Assembly: GCF_937616625.2 (NCBI RefSeq)
Contig: NC_065572.1
Coordinates: 38,715,653-38,779,652 of the forward strand
Source: Mercurialis annua
Taxonomy: Eukaryota > Streptophyta > Magnoliopsida > Malpighiales > Euphorbiaceae
Direction of reading: 5' to 3'
Length of the DNA stretch: 64,000 bases
The stretch's first letter is position 1. Each line of letters opens with the position of its first letter. Made by a program: the position numbers and the translations under genes. The notes beneath the pieces are model-generated. The model saw only the letters and a list, made by a program, of their open reading frames with translations, did no database searches and was not told where the DNA came from. Positions 26,999 through 40,594 of the stretch are shown piece after piece.

Positions 26999-28226
26999 CA
27001 AATACAAGTGTTTCACCTTTTTAGCAATTCAAGCCAAACATTTACAAACGTTACAAAACAAAACCAAACTTTTATAACGTTATGAAACAAATTCAAACGT
27101 TTTTCATTTTTAGCGATTTAAGCAAAATGTTTACACACGTTACGAAACAAATCCAATCGTTTAAAATGTTACGAAACAAATTCAAACGTTTACAAACGTT
27201 ACGAAACAAACCAAGCGTTTCACCTTTTTAGCAATTTAAGCCAAACGTTTAGAAGATTACAAAATAAATTCAAGGGTTTCAGCTTTTTAGGAATTTAAGT
27301 CAAACGTTTACAAACGTTACGAAACAAATCCAATTGTTTCACCTTTTTAGCAATTCAAGGCAAATGTTTACAAACGTTACGAAAAAAATCCAAACATTAC
27401 ACCTTTTTAGCGATTTAAGCCAAACCTTTACAATCATTACGAAACATATCCAATCAACTTTTTAGCGATTTAAGCGAAACGTTTGCAAACGTTACCAAAC
27501 AAATCTAAACGTTTCACCTTTTTAGCGATTTAAGCCAAACGTTTACAAACGGTATGAAACAAATCCAAACGTTTCACCTTTTGAGCGATTTAAGCCAAAC
27601 GTTTACAAACGCTACGAAACAAATCCCAACGTTTCGCCTTTTTAGCAAATTAAGCCAAAGATTTATAAACATTACGAAACAAATCCAAACGTTTCACTTT
27701 TTTTGCGATTTAAGCCAAACGTCTGCAAACGTTACGAAAAAAATACAAACCTTTCCCCTTTTAGCGATTTAAGCCAAACGTTTTCAAACGTTACGAAAGA
27801 AATCCAAATATTTCACCTTTTTAGCAATTTAAGCCAGAAGTTTACAAACGTTACAAAACAAATCCAAATATTTCACCTTCTTAGCAATTTAAGCCAAAAG
27901 TTTACAATCGTTACGAAACAAAACCAAACGTTTAAAACGTTATGAAACAAATTAAAACGTTTCACATTTTTAGCGATTTAAGCCAAACATTTGAAAACGT
28001 TACGAAACAAAACCAAGCGTTTAACCTTTTTAGAAATTTAAGCCAAATGTATACAAACTTTACGAAACAAATTCAAGCGTTTCACCTTTTTAGCAATTTA
28101 AGCCAAACATTTACAAACGTTACGAAACAAAACCAAGCGTTTCACCTTTTTAGAAATTTAATCCAAATGTTTACAAACATTACGAGACAAATCCAAGCGT
28201 TTCACCTTTTTAGCAATTTAAACCAA
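26999..28226. repeat. 1,228-bp tandem duplication in U2, second copy
   Basis: Second copy of 25771-26998, with small differences (for example CAAGGGTTTCAGC near 27270, where the first copy reads CAAGCGTTTCACC near 26043). The end is approximate because the flanking satellite is itself homologous. Confidence 0.8.
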
Positions 28227-31200
28227 ACATTTACAAACGTTACGAAACAAATGCAAATATTTCACCTTTTTAGAAATTTAAGCCAAACGTTTACAAACGG
28301 TACGAAACAAATCCAAATGTTTCACCTTTATAGCGATTTAAGCCAATCATTTACAAACGCTACGAAACAAATCCAAATATTTCACCTTTTTAGCAATGTA
28401 AGCCAAACGTTTACAAACGTTAAAAAACTAATCCAAGTGTTTCACCTTTTTAGCAATTTAAACCAAACATTTACAAACATTACGAAACAAATCCATGTGT
28501 TTCATCTTTTGATCAATCTAAGCCAAACGTTTACAAACGTTGCGAAAAAATCCAAACGTTTCCTTTTTTTAGCGATTTAAACAAAACGTTTAAAAGGTTA
28601 CGCAACCAATCCAAATGTTTCACCTTTTTAGCAATTTAAGCGAAACGTTTACAAACGTCACGAAACAAATCCAAGTGTTTCACCTTTTTAGAAATTTAAG
28701 CCAAATATTTACAAACGTTACGAAACAAATCCAAGCGTTTTACCTTTTTAGCAATTTAAGCAAAACGTTTACGAACGTTACGAAACAAATCCAAACGTTT
28801 CACCTTTTTAGCAATTTAAGCCAAACGTTTACAAACGTTACGAAACATATCTAAACGTTTTACCTTTTTAGCGATTTAAGCCAAACATTTACAAATGTTA
28901 TAAAACAAATCCAAGAGTTTCACCTTTTTAGCAATATAATCCAAACGTTTACAAACGTTACGAAACAAAACCAAACGTTTCACCTTTTTAGCAATTTAAG
29001 GCAAACGTTTACAAACGTTACGAAACAAATCTAAACGTTTTACCTTTTTAGCGATTTAAGCCAAACATTTACAAACGTTATAAAACAAATCCAAGCGTTT
29101 CACCTTTTTAGCAATATAAGCCAAATGTTTACAAACGTTACGAACCAAATCCAAGCGTTTCACCTTTTTAGCAATTTAAGCGAAATGTTTACAAACATTA
29201 CGAAACAAATCCAAACGTTTCACCTTTTAGCGATTTAAGCGAAATGTTTATAAACATTACGAAACAAATCCAAACGTTTCACCTTTTTAGCAATTTAAGC
29301 TAAACGTTTACAAACAATACAAAACAAATCCAAGCGTTTCACCTTTTTAGCAATTTAAGCCAAATCTTTACAAACGTTACGAAACAAATCCAAGTGTTTC
29401 ACCTTTTTAGCATTTTAAGCCAAACAGTTACAAACATTACAAAACAAATCTAAGTGTTTCACCTTTTTAGCAATATAAGCCAAACGTTTACAAACATTAC
29501 AAAACAAAACCAAGCGTTTCACCTTTTTAGCAATTTAAGCAAAACGTTTACAAACGTTCCGAAACAAATCCAAATGTTTCACCTTATTGGCAATTTAAGC
29601 CAAACGTTTACAAAGGTAAGGAAACAAATCTGAATGTTTGACCTTTTTAGCGATTTAAGCCAAACGTTTACAAACGATACAAAACAAATCCAAACGTTTC
29701 CCCTTATCAGCAATTTAAGCCAAACCCTTACAAACGTTACGAAACAAATCCAAACGTTTCACCTTTTTAGCGATTTAAGCCAAACGTTTACAAACGTTAC
29801 GAAACAAATCCAAATGTTTCACCTTTTTAGCGATTTAAGCCAAACGTTTACAAACGTTACGAAACAAATCCAAATGTTTCACCTTTTTAGCGATTTAAGG
29901 CAAACATTTTCAAACGTTACGAAAAAAATCCAAATGTTTCACTTTTTTAGCGATTTAAGCCAAACGTTTAAATGTTTCACCTTTTTAGCAATTTAAGCCA
30001 AGCGTTTACAAACATTATGAAACAAAACCAAATGTTTAAAACATTATGAAACAAATTAAAACGTTGCACATTTTTAGCGATTTAAGCCAAACGTTTAAAT
30101 GTTTCACCTTTTTAGCAATTTAAGCCAAGCGTTTACAAACATTATGAAACAAAACCAAATGTTTAAAACATTATGAAACAAATTAAAACGTTTCACATTT
30201 TTAGCGATTTAAGCCAAACGTTTACAAACGTTACGAAACAAAACCAATCGTTTCACCTTTTTAGCAATTTAAGCCAAACGTTTACAAACATTACAAAACA
30301 AATCCAAACGTTTCATCTTTTTAGCAATTTAAGCAAAACGTTTTCAAACGGTAAGAAACAAATACAAATGTTTCACCTTTTGAGCGATTTAAGCCAAATG
30401 TTTACAAACGCTACGAAACAAATCCCAACATTTCACCTTTTTAGCAATTTAAGCCAAACATTTACAAACGTTACGAAACAAATCCAAAAGTTTCACTTTT
30501 TTTGCGATTTAAGCCAAACGTTTGCAAACGTTACGAAAAAAATACAAACGTTTCCCCTTTTAGCGATTTAAGCCAAATGTTTTCAAACGTTACGAAAGAA
30601 ATACAAATGTTTCACCTTTTTAGCGATTTAAGCCAGACGTTTACAAACGTTACAAAACAAATCCAAATGTTTCACCTTTTTAGCAATTTAAGCCAAACGT
30701 TTACAAACGTTGCGAAACAAATTCAAGCATTTCACCTTTTTAGCAATTTAAGCCAAACGTTTACAAACGTTACAAAACAAATCCAAGCGTTTCACCTTTT
30801 TAGTAATTTTAACGAAATATTTACAAACGTTAGCGATTTAAGCGAAATGTTTAAAAACTTACGAAACAAATCCAAACGTTTCATCTTTTTAGCGATTGAA
30901 GCCAAATGTTTACAAATGTTACCAAATAAATCCAAACGTTTCCCCTTTATAGCGATATAAGCCAAACGTTTACAAACATTACTAAACAAATCCAAACGTT
31001 TCTCCTTTTTAGCAATTTAAGCCAAACGTTTACAAACGTTACGAAACAAATCCAAACGTTTCGCCTTTTTAGCAATTTAAGCCAAACGTTTACGAACATT
31101 ACGAAAAAAATTCATACGTTTCCCCATTTTATCGATTTAAGCCAAACGTTTAAAATGTTACGAAACAAATCCAAATGTTTCACCTTTTTGGCGATTTAAG

Positions 31201-32223
31201 CCAAACGTTTAAAACGTTACGAAACAAATCCAAACGTTTCAACTTTTAAGCAATTTATGCAAAACGTTTACAAACATTACGAAACAAATCGAAGTGTTTC
31301 ATCTTTTTAGCGATTGAAGCCAAATGTTTACAAACGTTACGAAATAAATCCAAACGTTTCACATTTTTAGCAATTTAAGCAAAAGGTTTACAAATGTTAC
31401 GAAAGAAAAACCAATTGTTTCACCTATTTTTAGCGATTTAAGCCAAATGTTTACAAATGTTACGAAACAAAACAAATGTTTCACGTATTTAGCGATTTAA
31501 GCCAACGTTTACAAACGTTACAAAACAAATCCAAACGTTTCACCTTTTTAGTGATTTAAGTCAAACATTTACAAACATTACGAAACAAATCCAAACGTTT
31601 CACCTTTTTAGCAATTTAAATCCAAACATTTCACCTCTTTAGAAAATTAAGCCAAACATTTTCACAAGTTACGAAACAAATCCAAAAGTTTAACCTTTTT
31701 AGCGATTTAAGCCAAACTTTTCACCTTTCTAGCGATTTAAGCCAAACGTTTACAAACGTTAGGAAACAAATCCAAATGTTTCACCTTGTTAGCGAATTAA
31801 GCCAAACGTTTACAAACGTTACGAAAGTAATCCAAAAATTTAAAACGTTACGAAACCCTTTTTAATAATTTAAGCCAAACGTTTACTAACGTTACGAAAC
31901 AAACCAAAACCTTTAATCTTTTTAGCGATCTAAAACAAACGTTACGAAATAAATCCAAATGTTTCACCTTTTTAGCGATTTAAGCCAAACGTTTACAAAC
32001 GTTACGAAACAAAACCAAACGTTTCACCTTTTCAGCAATTTAAGCCAAACGTTTACTGACGTTACGAAACAAATCCCAAACGTTTCACCTTAGCGGATTA
32101 ATACAAACGTTTACACATGTTACGAAACAAATACAAAAGTTTTACCTTTTTAGCGATTTAAGTCAAAAGTTTACAAACGTTACGAAACAAATCCAAGCAT
32201 TTCACCTTTTTAGCGATTTAAGC

Positions 32224-32607
32224 GGATAATAAACTCCCTGGGTCACTCAAGTCTCAGGAAATTTTAAAAAGGTCACTAAAGTCAATTTTCTTACAAAGTG
32301 GTCACTGAACTATACCTTTTATTACAAAAATATTTCTATTGTTACGAAAAGAACACTAAACTTTTTGTGAACTACAATAAAATCATTGGGTTATTTCTTT
32401 TATTACAAAAAAGTCACTGAACTATGTTCCTTTTTGTAATTTTGGCTTGCCACGTAAGCAAAAATATTAGGTTTTTACGTCGTTTTATATGGGTGAACCC
32501 TTTTGTAATAAAAAGGTATAGTTCAGTGACCATTTTGTAAGAAAATTGACTTTAGTGACCTTTTTGAAATTTCCTAAGACTTGAGTGATCCAAGGAGTTT
32601 AATATCC
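32224..32607. mobile_element. Mutator-type MITE, copy 3 (384 bp)
   Basis: Flanked by GATTTAAGC at 32215-32223 and 32608-32616. Almost identical to copy 2, including the extra A in AATAAAAAGGTATAG; one visible difference is ACTATACC against ACTATATC in copy 2. TIRs and lack of coding capacity are as in copy 1. Confidence 0.9.
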
Positions 32608-32908
32608 GATTTAAGCCAAACGTTAAAAACGTTACAAAATAAATGTAGACATTTTTACTTTTAGCTATTTAAGTCAAATGTTTACAAATGTTACGAAACA
32701 AATCCAAACGTTTCCCCTTCTTAGGGACTGAAGTCAAATGTTTCCAAACGTTACGAAATAAATTCAAATGTTTACAAACGTTTCGAAACAAAACCAAGCG
32801 TTTCCCGTTTTTATCAATTTAAGCAAAACATTTACAAACATTAGAAAAAAAATCTAAGCGTTTTACCTTTTTAGCAATTTAAGCCAAACGTTTACAAACG
32901 TTACGAAA

Positions 32909-35364
32909 CAAATACAAGTGTTTCACCTTTTTAGCAATTCAAGCCAAACATTTACAAACGTTACAAAACCAAACCAAACTTTTATAACGTTACGAAACAA
33001 ATTCAAACGTTTTTCATTTTTAGCGATTTAAGCAAAATGTTTACACACGTTACGAAACAAATCAAATCGTTTAAAATGTTACGAAACAAATTCAAACGTT
33101 TACAAACGTTACGAAACAAACCAAGCGTTTCACCTTTTTAGCAATTTAAGCCAAACGTTTAGAAGATTACAAAATAAATTCAAGCGTTTCACCTTTTTAG
33201 GAATTTAAGTCAAACGTTTACAAACGTTACGAAACAAATCCAATCGTTTCACCTTTTTAGCAATTCAAGGCAAATGTTTACAAACGTTACGAAAAAAATC
33301 CAAACATTTCACCTTTTTAGCGATTTAAGCCAAACCTTTACAATCATTACGAAACATATCCAATCAACTTTTTAGCGATTTAAGCGAAACGTTTGCAAAC
33401 GTTACCAAACAAATCTAAACGTTTCACCTTTTTAGCGATTTAAGCCAAACGTTTACAAACGGTATGAAACAAATCCAAACGTTTCACCTTTTGAGCGATT
33501 TAAGCCAAGCGTTTACAAACGCTACGAAACAAATCCCAACGTTTCGCCTTTTTAGCAAATTAAGCCAAAGATTTATAAACGTTACGAAACAAATCCAAAC
33601 GTTTCACTTTTTTGCGATTTAAGCCAAACGTCTGCAAACGTTACGAAACAAATACAAACCTTTCCCCTATTAGCGATTTAAGCCAAACATTTTCAAACGT
33701 TACGAAAGAAATCCAAATATTTCACCTTTTTAGCGATTTAAGCCAGACGTTTACAAACGTTACAAAACAAATCCATATATTTCACCTTTTTAGAAATTTA
33801 AGCCAAAAGTTTACAATCGTTACGAAACAAAACCAAACGTTTAAAACGTTTCACATTTTTAGCGATTTAAGCCAAACATTTATAAACGTTACGAAACAAA
33901 ACCAAGCGTTTAACCTTTTTAGAAATTTAAGCCAAATGTATACAAACTTTACGAAACAAATTCAAGCGTTTCACCTTTTTAGCAATTTAAGCCAAACATT
34001 TACAAACGTTACGAAACAAAACCAAGCGTTTCACCTTTTTAGAAATTTAAGCCAAATGTTTACAAACATTACGAAACAAATCCAAGCGTTTCACATTTTT
34101 AGCAATTTAATCCAAACGTTTACAAACGTTACGAAACAAATACAAGTGTTTCACCTTTTTAGCAATTCAAGCCAAACATTTACAAACGTTACAAAACAAA
34201 ACCAAACTTTTATAACGTTATGAAACAAATTCAAACGTTTTTCATTTTTAGCGATTTAAGCAAAATGTTTACACACGTTACGAAACAAATCCAATCGTTT
34301 AAAATGTTACGAAACAAATTCAAACGTTTACAAACGTTACGAAACAAACCAAGCGTTTCACCTTTTTAGCAATTTAAGCCAAACGTTTAGAAGATTACAA
34401 AATAAATTCAAGGGTTTCAGCTTTTTAGGAATTTAAGTCAAACGTTTACAAACGTTACGAAACAAATCCAATTGTTTCACCTTTTTAGCAATTCAAGGCA
34501 AATGTTTACAAACGTTACGAAAAAAATCCAAACATTACACCTTTTTAGCGATTTAAGCCAAACCTTTACAATCATTACGAAACATATCCAATCAACTTTT
34601 TAGCGATTTAAGCGAAACGTTTGCAAACGTTACCAAACAAATCTAAACGTTTCACCTTTTTAGCGATTTAAGCCAAACGTTTACAAACGGTATGAAACAA
34701 ATCCAAACGTTTCACCTTTTGAGCGATTTAAGCCAAACGTTTACAAACGCTACGAAACAAATCCCAACGTTTCGCCTTTTTAGCAAATTAAGCCAAAGAT
34801 TTATAAACATTACGAAACAAATCCAAACGTTTCACTTTTTTTGCGATTTAAGCCAAACGTCTGCAAACGTTACGAAAAAAATACAAACCTTTCCCCTTTT
34901 AGCGATTTAAGCCAAACGTTTTCAAACGTTACGAAAGAAATCCAAATATTTCACCTTTTTAGCAATTTAAGCCAGACGTTTACAAACGTTACAAAACAAA
35001 TCCAAATATTTCACCTTCTTAGCAATTTAAGCCAAAAGTTTACAATCGTTACGAAACAAAACCAAACGTTTAAAACGTTATGAAACAAATTAAAACGTTT
35101 CACATTTTTAGCGATTTAAGCCAAACATTTGAAAACGTTACGAAACAAAACCAAGCGTTTAACCTTTTTAGAAATTTAAGCCAAATGTATACAAACTTTA
35201 CGAAACAAATTCAAGCGTTTCACCTTTTTAGCAATTTAAGCCAAACATTTACAAACGTTACGAAACAAAACCAAGCGTTTCACCTTTTTAGAAATTTAAG
35301 CCAAATGTTTACAAACATTACGAGACAAATCCAAGCGTTTCACCTTTTTAGCAATTTAAACCAA
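32909..35364. repeat. 1,228-bp tandem duplication in U3 (both copies)
   Basis: CAAATACAAGTGTTTC occurs at 32909 and 34137, the same spacing as in U2. The duplication was therefore made before U2 and U3 separated, and it groups the two units against U1, U4 and U5. Confidence 0.83.
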
Positions 35365-37278
35365 ACATTTACAAACGTTACGAAACAAATCCAAATATTT
35401 CACCTTTTTAGAAATTTAAGCCAAACGTTATAAACGGTACGAAACAAATCCAAATGTTTCACCTTTATAGCGATTTAAGCCAATCATTTACAAACGCTAC
35501 GAAACAAATCCAAATATTTCACCTTTTTAGCAATGTAAGCCAAACGTTTACAAACGTTAAAAAACTAATCCAAGTGTTTCACCTTTTTAGCAATTTAAAC
35601 CAAACATTTACAAACATTACGAAACAAATCCATGTGTTTCATCTTTTGATCAATCTAAGCCAAACGTTTACAAACGTTGCGAAAAAATCCAAACGTTTCC
35701 TTTTTTTAGCGATTTAAACAAAACGTTTAAAAGGTTACGCAACCAATCCAAATGTTTCACCTTTTTAGCAATTTAAGCGAAACGTTTACAAACGTCACGA
35801 AACAAATCCAAGTGTTTCACCTTTTTAGAAATTTAAGCCAAATATTTACAAACGTTACGAAACAAATCCAAGCGTTTTACCTTTTTAGCAATTTAAGCAA
35901 AACGTTTACGAACGTTACGAAACAAATCCAAGCGTTTCACCTTTTTAGCAATTCAAGCCGAACCTTTACAACCGTTACGAAACAAATCCAAACATTTAAC
36001 CTTTTAAGCGATTTAAGACAAACCTTTACAAACATTACGAAACAAATCCAAACATTTCACCTTTTTAGCCATTTAAGCGAAACGTTTGCAAACGTTACGA
36101 AACAAATCAAGAAGTTTCACCTTTTTAGCGATTTAAGCAAAACGTTTACAAACGGTAAGAAACATATCCAAATGTTTAACCTTTTGAGTGATTTAAGCCA
36201 AACGTTTAAAAACGCTACGAAACAAATCCCAACATTTCACCTTTTTAGCAATTTAAGCCAAACATTTACAAACGTTACGAAACAAATCCAAACGTTTCAT
36301 CTTTTTATCAATCTAAGCCAAACGTTTACAAACTATGCGAAAAAAAATCCAACGTTTCCTTTTTTTAGCTATTTAAACAAAACGTTTAAAAGGTTACGCA
36401 ACCAATCCAAATGTTTCACCTTTTTAGCAATTTAAGCGAAACGTTTACAAACGTCACGAAACAAATCCAAGTGTTTCACCTTTTTAGCAATTTAAGCCAA
36501 ATATTTACAAACGTTACGAAACAAATCCAAGCGTTTCACCTTTTTAGCAATTTAAGCAAAATGTTTACGAACGTTACGAAACAAATCCAAGCGTTTCACC
36601 TTTTTAGCAATTCAAGCCGAACGTTTACAACCGTTACGAAACAACTCCAAACATTTCACCTTTTAAGCGATTTAAGACAAACCTTTACAAACATTACGAA
36701 ACAAATCCAAACGTTTCCCCTTTTGAGCGATTTAAGCGAAACGTTTGCAAACATTACCAAACAAACCCAGACGTTTCGCCTTTTTAGAGATTTAAGCAAA
36801 ACGTTTTCAAACGGTAAGAAACAAATTCAAATGTTTCACCTTTTGAGCGATTTAAGCCAAATGTTTACAAACGCTACGAAACAAATCCCAACATTTCACC
36901 TTTTTAGCAATTTAAGCCAAACATTTACAAACATTACGAAACAAATCCAAAAGTTTCACTTTTTTTGCGATTTAAGCCAAACGTTTGCAAACGTTACGAA
37001 AAAAATACAAACGTTTCCCCGTTTAGCGATTTAAGCCAAATGTTTTCAAACGTTACGAAAGAAATACAAATGTTTCACCTTTTTAGCGATTTAAGCCAGA
37101 CGTTTACAAACGTTACAAAACAAATCCAAATGTTTCACCTTTTTAGCAATTTAAGCCAAAAGTTTACAATCGTTACGAAACAAAACCAAACGCTTAAAAC
37201 GATTTGAGACAAATTAAAACGTTTCACATTTTTAGCGATATAAGCCAAACATTTACAAACGTTACGAAACAAAACCAA
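35155..37278. repeat. 2.1-kb duplication private to U3, copy 1
   Basis: Landmarks repeat about 2,124-2,126 bp later: GCGTTTAACC at 35155 and 37279, the 35454 frame against 37580, and the GGTTACGCAACC landmark monomers at about 35730 and 36390 against 37855 and 38515. Small indels distinguish the copies (AAACGTTATAAACGG near 35427; CATTTTACAAACG near 37370). Confidence 0.82.
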
Positions 37279-39283
37279 GCGTTTAACCTCTTTAGAAATT
37301 TAAGCCAAATGTATACAAACTTTACGAAACAAATTCAAGCGTTTCACCTTTTTAGCAATTTAAGCCAAACATTTTACAAACGTTACGAAACAAAACCAAG
37401 CGTTTCACCTTTTTAGAAATTTAAGCCAAATGTTTACAAACATTACGAGACAAATCCAAGCGTTTCACCTTTTTAGTAATTTAAGCCAAACGTTTACAAA
37501 CGTTACGAAACAAATCCAAATATTTCACCTTTTTAGAAATTTAAGCCAAACGTTTACAAACGGTACGAAACAAATCCAAATGTTTCACCTTTATAGCGAT
37601 TTAAGCCAATCATTTACAAACGCTACGAAACAAATCCAAATATTTCACCTTTTTAGCAATGTAAGTCAAACGTTTACAAACGTTAAAAAACTAATCCAAG
37701 TGTTTCACCTTTTTAGCAATTTAAACCAAACATTTACAAACATTACGAAACAAATCCATGTGTTTCGTCTTTTGATCAATCTAAGCCAAACGTTTACAAA
37801 CGTTGCGAAAAAATCCAAACGTTTCCTTTTTTTAGCGATTTAAACAAAACGTTTAAAAGGTTACGCAACCAATCCAAATGTTTCACCTTTTTAGCAATTT
37901 AAGCGAAACGTTTACAAACGTCACGAAACAAATCCAAGTGTTTCACCTTTTTAGAAATTTAAGCCAAATATTTACAAACGTTACGAAACAAATCCAAGCG
38001 TTTCACCTTTTTAGCAATTTAAGCAAAACGTTTACGAACGTTACGAAACAAATCCAAGCGTTTCACCTTTTTAGCAATTCAAGCCGAACGTTTACAACCG
38101 TTACGAAACAAATCCAAACATTTAACCTTTTAAGCGATTTAAGACAAACCTTTACAAACATTACGAAAAAAATCCAAACATTTCACCTTTTTAGCCATTT
38201 AAGCGAAAAGTTTGCAAACGTTACGAAACAAATCAAGACGTTTCACCTTTTTAGCGATTTAAGCAAAACGTTTACAAACGGTAAGAAACAAATCCAAATG
38301 TTTAACCTTTTGAGTGATTTAAGCCAAACGTTTAAAAACGCTACGAAACAAATCCCAACATTTCACCTTTTTAGCAATTTAAGCCAAACATTTACAAACG
38401 TTACGAAACAAATCCAAACGTTTCATCTTTTTATCAATCTAAGCCAAACGTTTACAAACTATGCGGAAAAAAATCCAAACGTTTCTTTTTTTAGCTATTT
38501 AAACAAAACGTTTAAAAGGTTACGCAACCAATCCAAATGTTTCACCTTTTTAGCAATTTAAGCGAAACGTTTACAAACGTCACGAAACAAATCCAAGTGT
38601 TTCACCTTTTTAGCAATTTAAGCCAAATATTTACAAACGTTACGAAACAAATCTAAGCGTTTCACCTTTTTTAGCAATTTAAGCAAAACGTTTACAAACA
38701 TTACGAAACAAATCCAAACGTTTCCCCTTTTGAGCGATTTAAGCGAAACGTTTGCAAACATTACCAAACAAATCCAGACGTTTCGCCTTTTTAGCGATTT
38801 AAGCAAAACGTTTTCAAACGGTAAGAAACAAATTCAAATGTTTCACCTTTTGAGCGATTTAAGCCAAATGTTTACAAACGCTACGAAACAAATCCCAACA
38901 TTTCCCCTTTTTAGCAATTTAAGCCAAACATTTACAAACGTTACGAAACAAATCCAAAAGTTTCACTTTTTTTGCGATTTAAGTCAAACGTTTGCAAACG
39001 TTACGAAAAAAATACAAACGTTTCCCCTTTTAGCGATTTAAGCCAAATGTTTTCAAACGTTACGAAAGAAATCCAAATGTTTCACCTTTTTAGCGATTTA
39101 AGCCAGACGTTTACAAACGTTACAAAACAAATCCAAATGTTTCACCTTTTTAGCAATTTAAGCCAAAAGTTTACAATCGCTACGAAACAAAACCAAACGT
39201 TTAAAACGATTTGAGACAAATTAAAACGTTTCACATTTTTAGCGATATAAGCCAAACATTTACAAACGTTACGAAACAAAACC
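37279..39283. repeat. 2.1-kb duplication private to U3, copy 2
   Basis: Second copy of 35155-37278, shorter by about 120 bp (two monomers missing near 38690). The entry point near 37275 joins an ATATAAGCC-type monomer to the AAATGTATACAAACTTTACG type, a combination not found elsewhere in the window. Confidence 0.8.
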
Positions 39284-40594
39284 AAGCGTTTCACCTTTTT
39301 AGAAATTTGAGCCAAATGTTTACTAACATTACGAAACAAATCCAAGCGTTTCACCTTTTTAGCAATTTAAGCCAAAAGTTTACAAACGTTACGAAACAAA
39401 TCCAAACGTTTCACCTTTTTAGCAATTTAAGCCAAACGTTTACAAACGTTACGAAACAAATCTAAACGTTTTACCTTTTTAGCGATTTAAGCCAAACATT
39501 TACAAACGTTATAAAACAAATCCAAGCGTTTCACCTTTTTAGCAATATAATCCAAACGTTTACAAACGTTACGAAACAAATCCAAACGTTTCACCTTTTT
39601 AGCAATTTAAGCCAAACGTTTACAAACGTTACGAAACAAATCTAAACGTTTTACCTTTTTAGCGATTTAAGCCAAACATTTACAAACGTTATAAAACAAA
39701 TCCAAGCGTTTCACCTTTTTACCAATATAAGCCAAATGTTTACAAACGTTACGAACCAAATCCAAGCGTTTCACCTTTTTAGCAATTTAAGCGAAATGTT
39801 TACAAACATTACGAAACAAATCCAAACGTTTCACCTTTTAGCGATTTAAGCGAAATGTTTATAAACATTACGAAACAAATCCAAACGTTTCACCTTTTTA
39901 GCAATTTAAGCTAAACGTTTACAAACAATACAAAACAAATCCAAGCGTTTCACCTTTTTAGCAATTTAAGCCAAATCTTTACAAACGTTACGAAACAAAT
40001 CCAAGTGTTTCACCTTTTTAGCATTTTAAGCCAAACGGTTACAAACATTACAAAACAAATCTAAGTGTTTCACCTTTTTAGCAATATAAGCCAAACGTTT
40101 ACAAACATTACGAAACAAAACCAAGCGTTTCACCTTTTTAGCAATTTAAGCAAAACGTTTACAAACGTTCCGAAACAAATCCAAATGTTTCACCTTATTG
40201 GCAATTTAAGCCAAACGTTTACAAAGGTAAGGAAACAAATCTGAATGTTTGACCTTTTTAGCGATTTAAGCCAAACGTTTACAAACGATACGAAACAAAT
40301 CCAAACGTTTCCCCTTTTTAGCGATTTAAGCCAAACGTTTACAAACGTTTCGAAACAAATCCAAATGTTTCACCTTTTTAGCGATTTAAGCCAAACGTTT
40401 ACAAACGTTACGAAACAAATCCAAATGTTTCACCTTTTTAGCGATTTAAGTCAAACATTTTCAAACGTTACGAAACAAATCAAAATGTTTCACTTTTTTA
40501 GCGATTTAAGCCAAACGTTTAAATGTTTCACCTTTTTAGCAATTTAAGCCAAGCGTTTACAAACATTATGAAACAAAACCAAATGTTTAAAATA

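Larger units (their letters stand above)
25470..32223. repeat. MITE-delimited satellite unit U2 (6.75 kb)
   Basis: The first 3.3 kb (to about 28790) match the start of U3 at a constant offset of 7,138 bp with very few differences. At about 28794 the sequence jumps from the monomer ending ACGAACGTTACG to the monomer that in U1 lies at 21661, so it lacks the equivalent of about 1.43 kb of U1. From there to the next MITE it follows U1 at an offset of about 7,125, including the private ACATATCTAAACG variant (21720 in U1, 28846 here). Confidence 0.9.
32608..40594. repeat. MITE-delimited satellite unit U3, left part
   Basis: The longest unit. It begins as a copy of U2 (offset 7,138) and shares its 1,228-bp duplication (32909-34136 and 34137-35364). 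After 35918 it keeps the segment missing from U2 and carries a 2.1-kb tandem duplication (about 35155-37278 and 37279-39280). The right end, up to the transposon at 40595, matches 21.6-22.9 kb in U1 but lacks one monomer near 40310 that U1 and U2 retain. Confidence 0.9.

Noticed and set aside
38618..38806. Minus-strand frames with a KRLDLFRNVCK-type repeat
   Set aside because: They are the reverse complement of the same monomers, short and without conserved boundaries.
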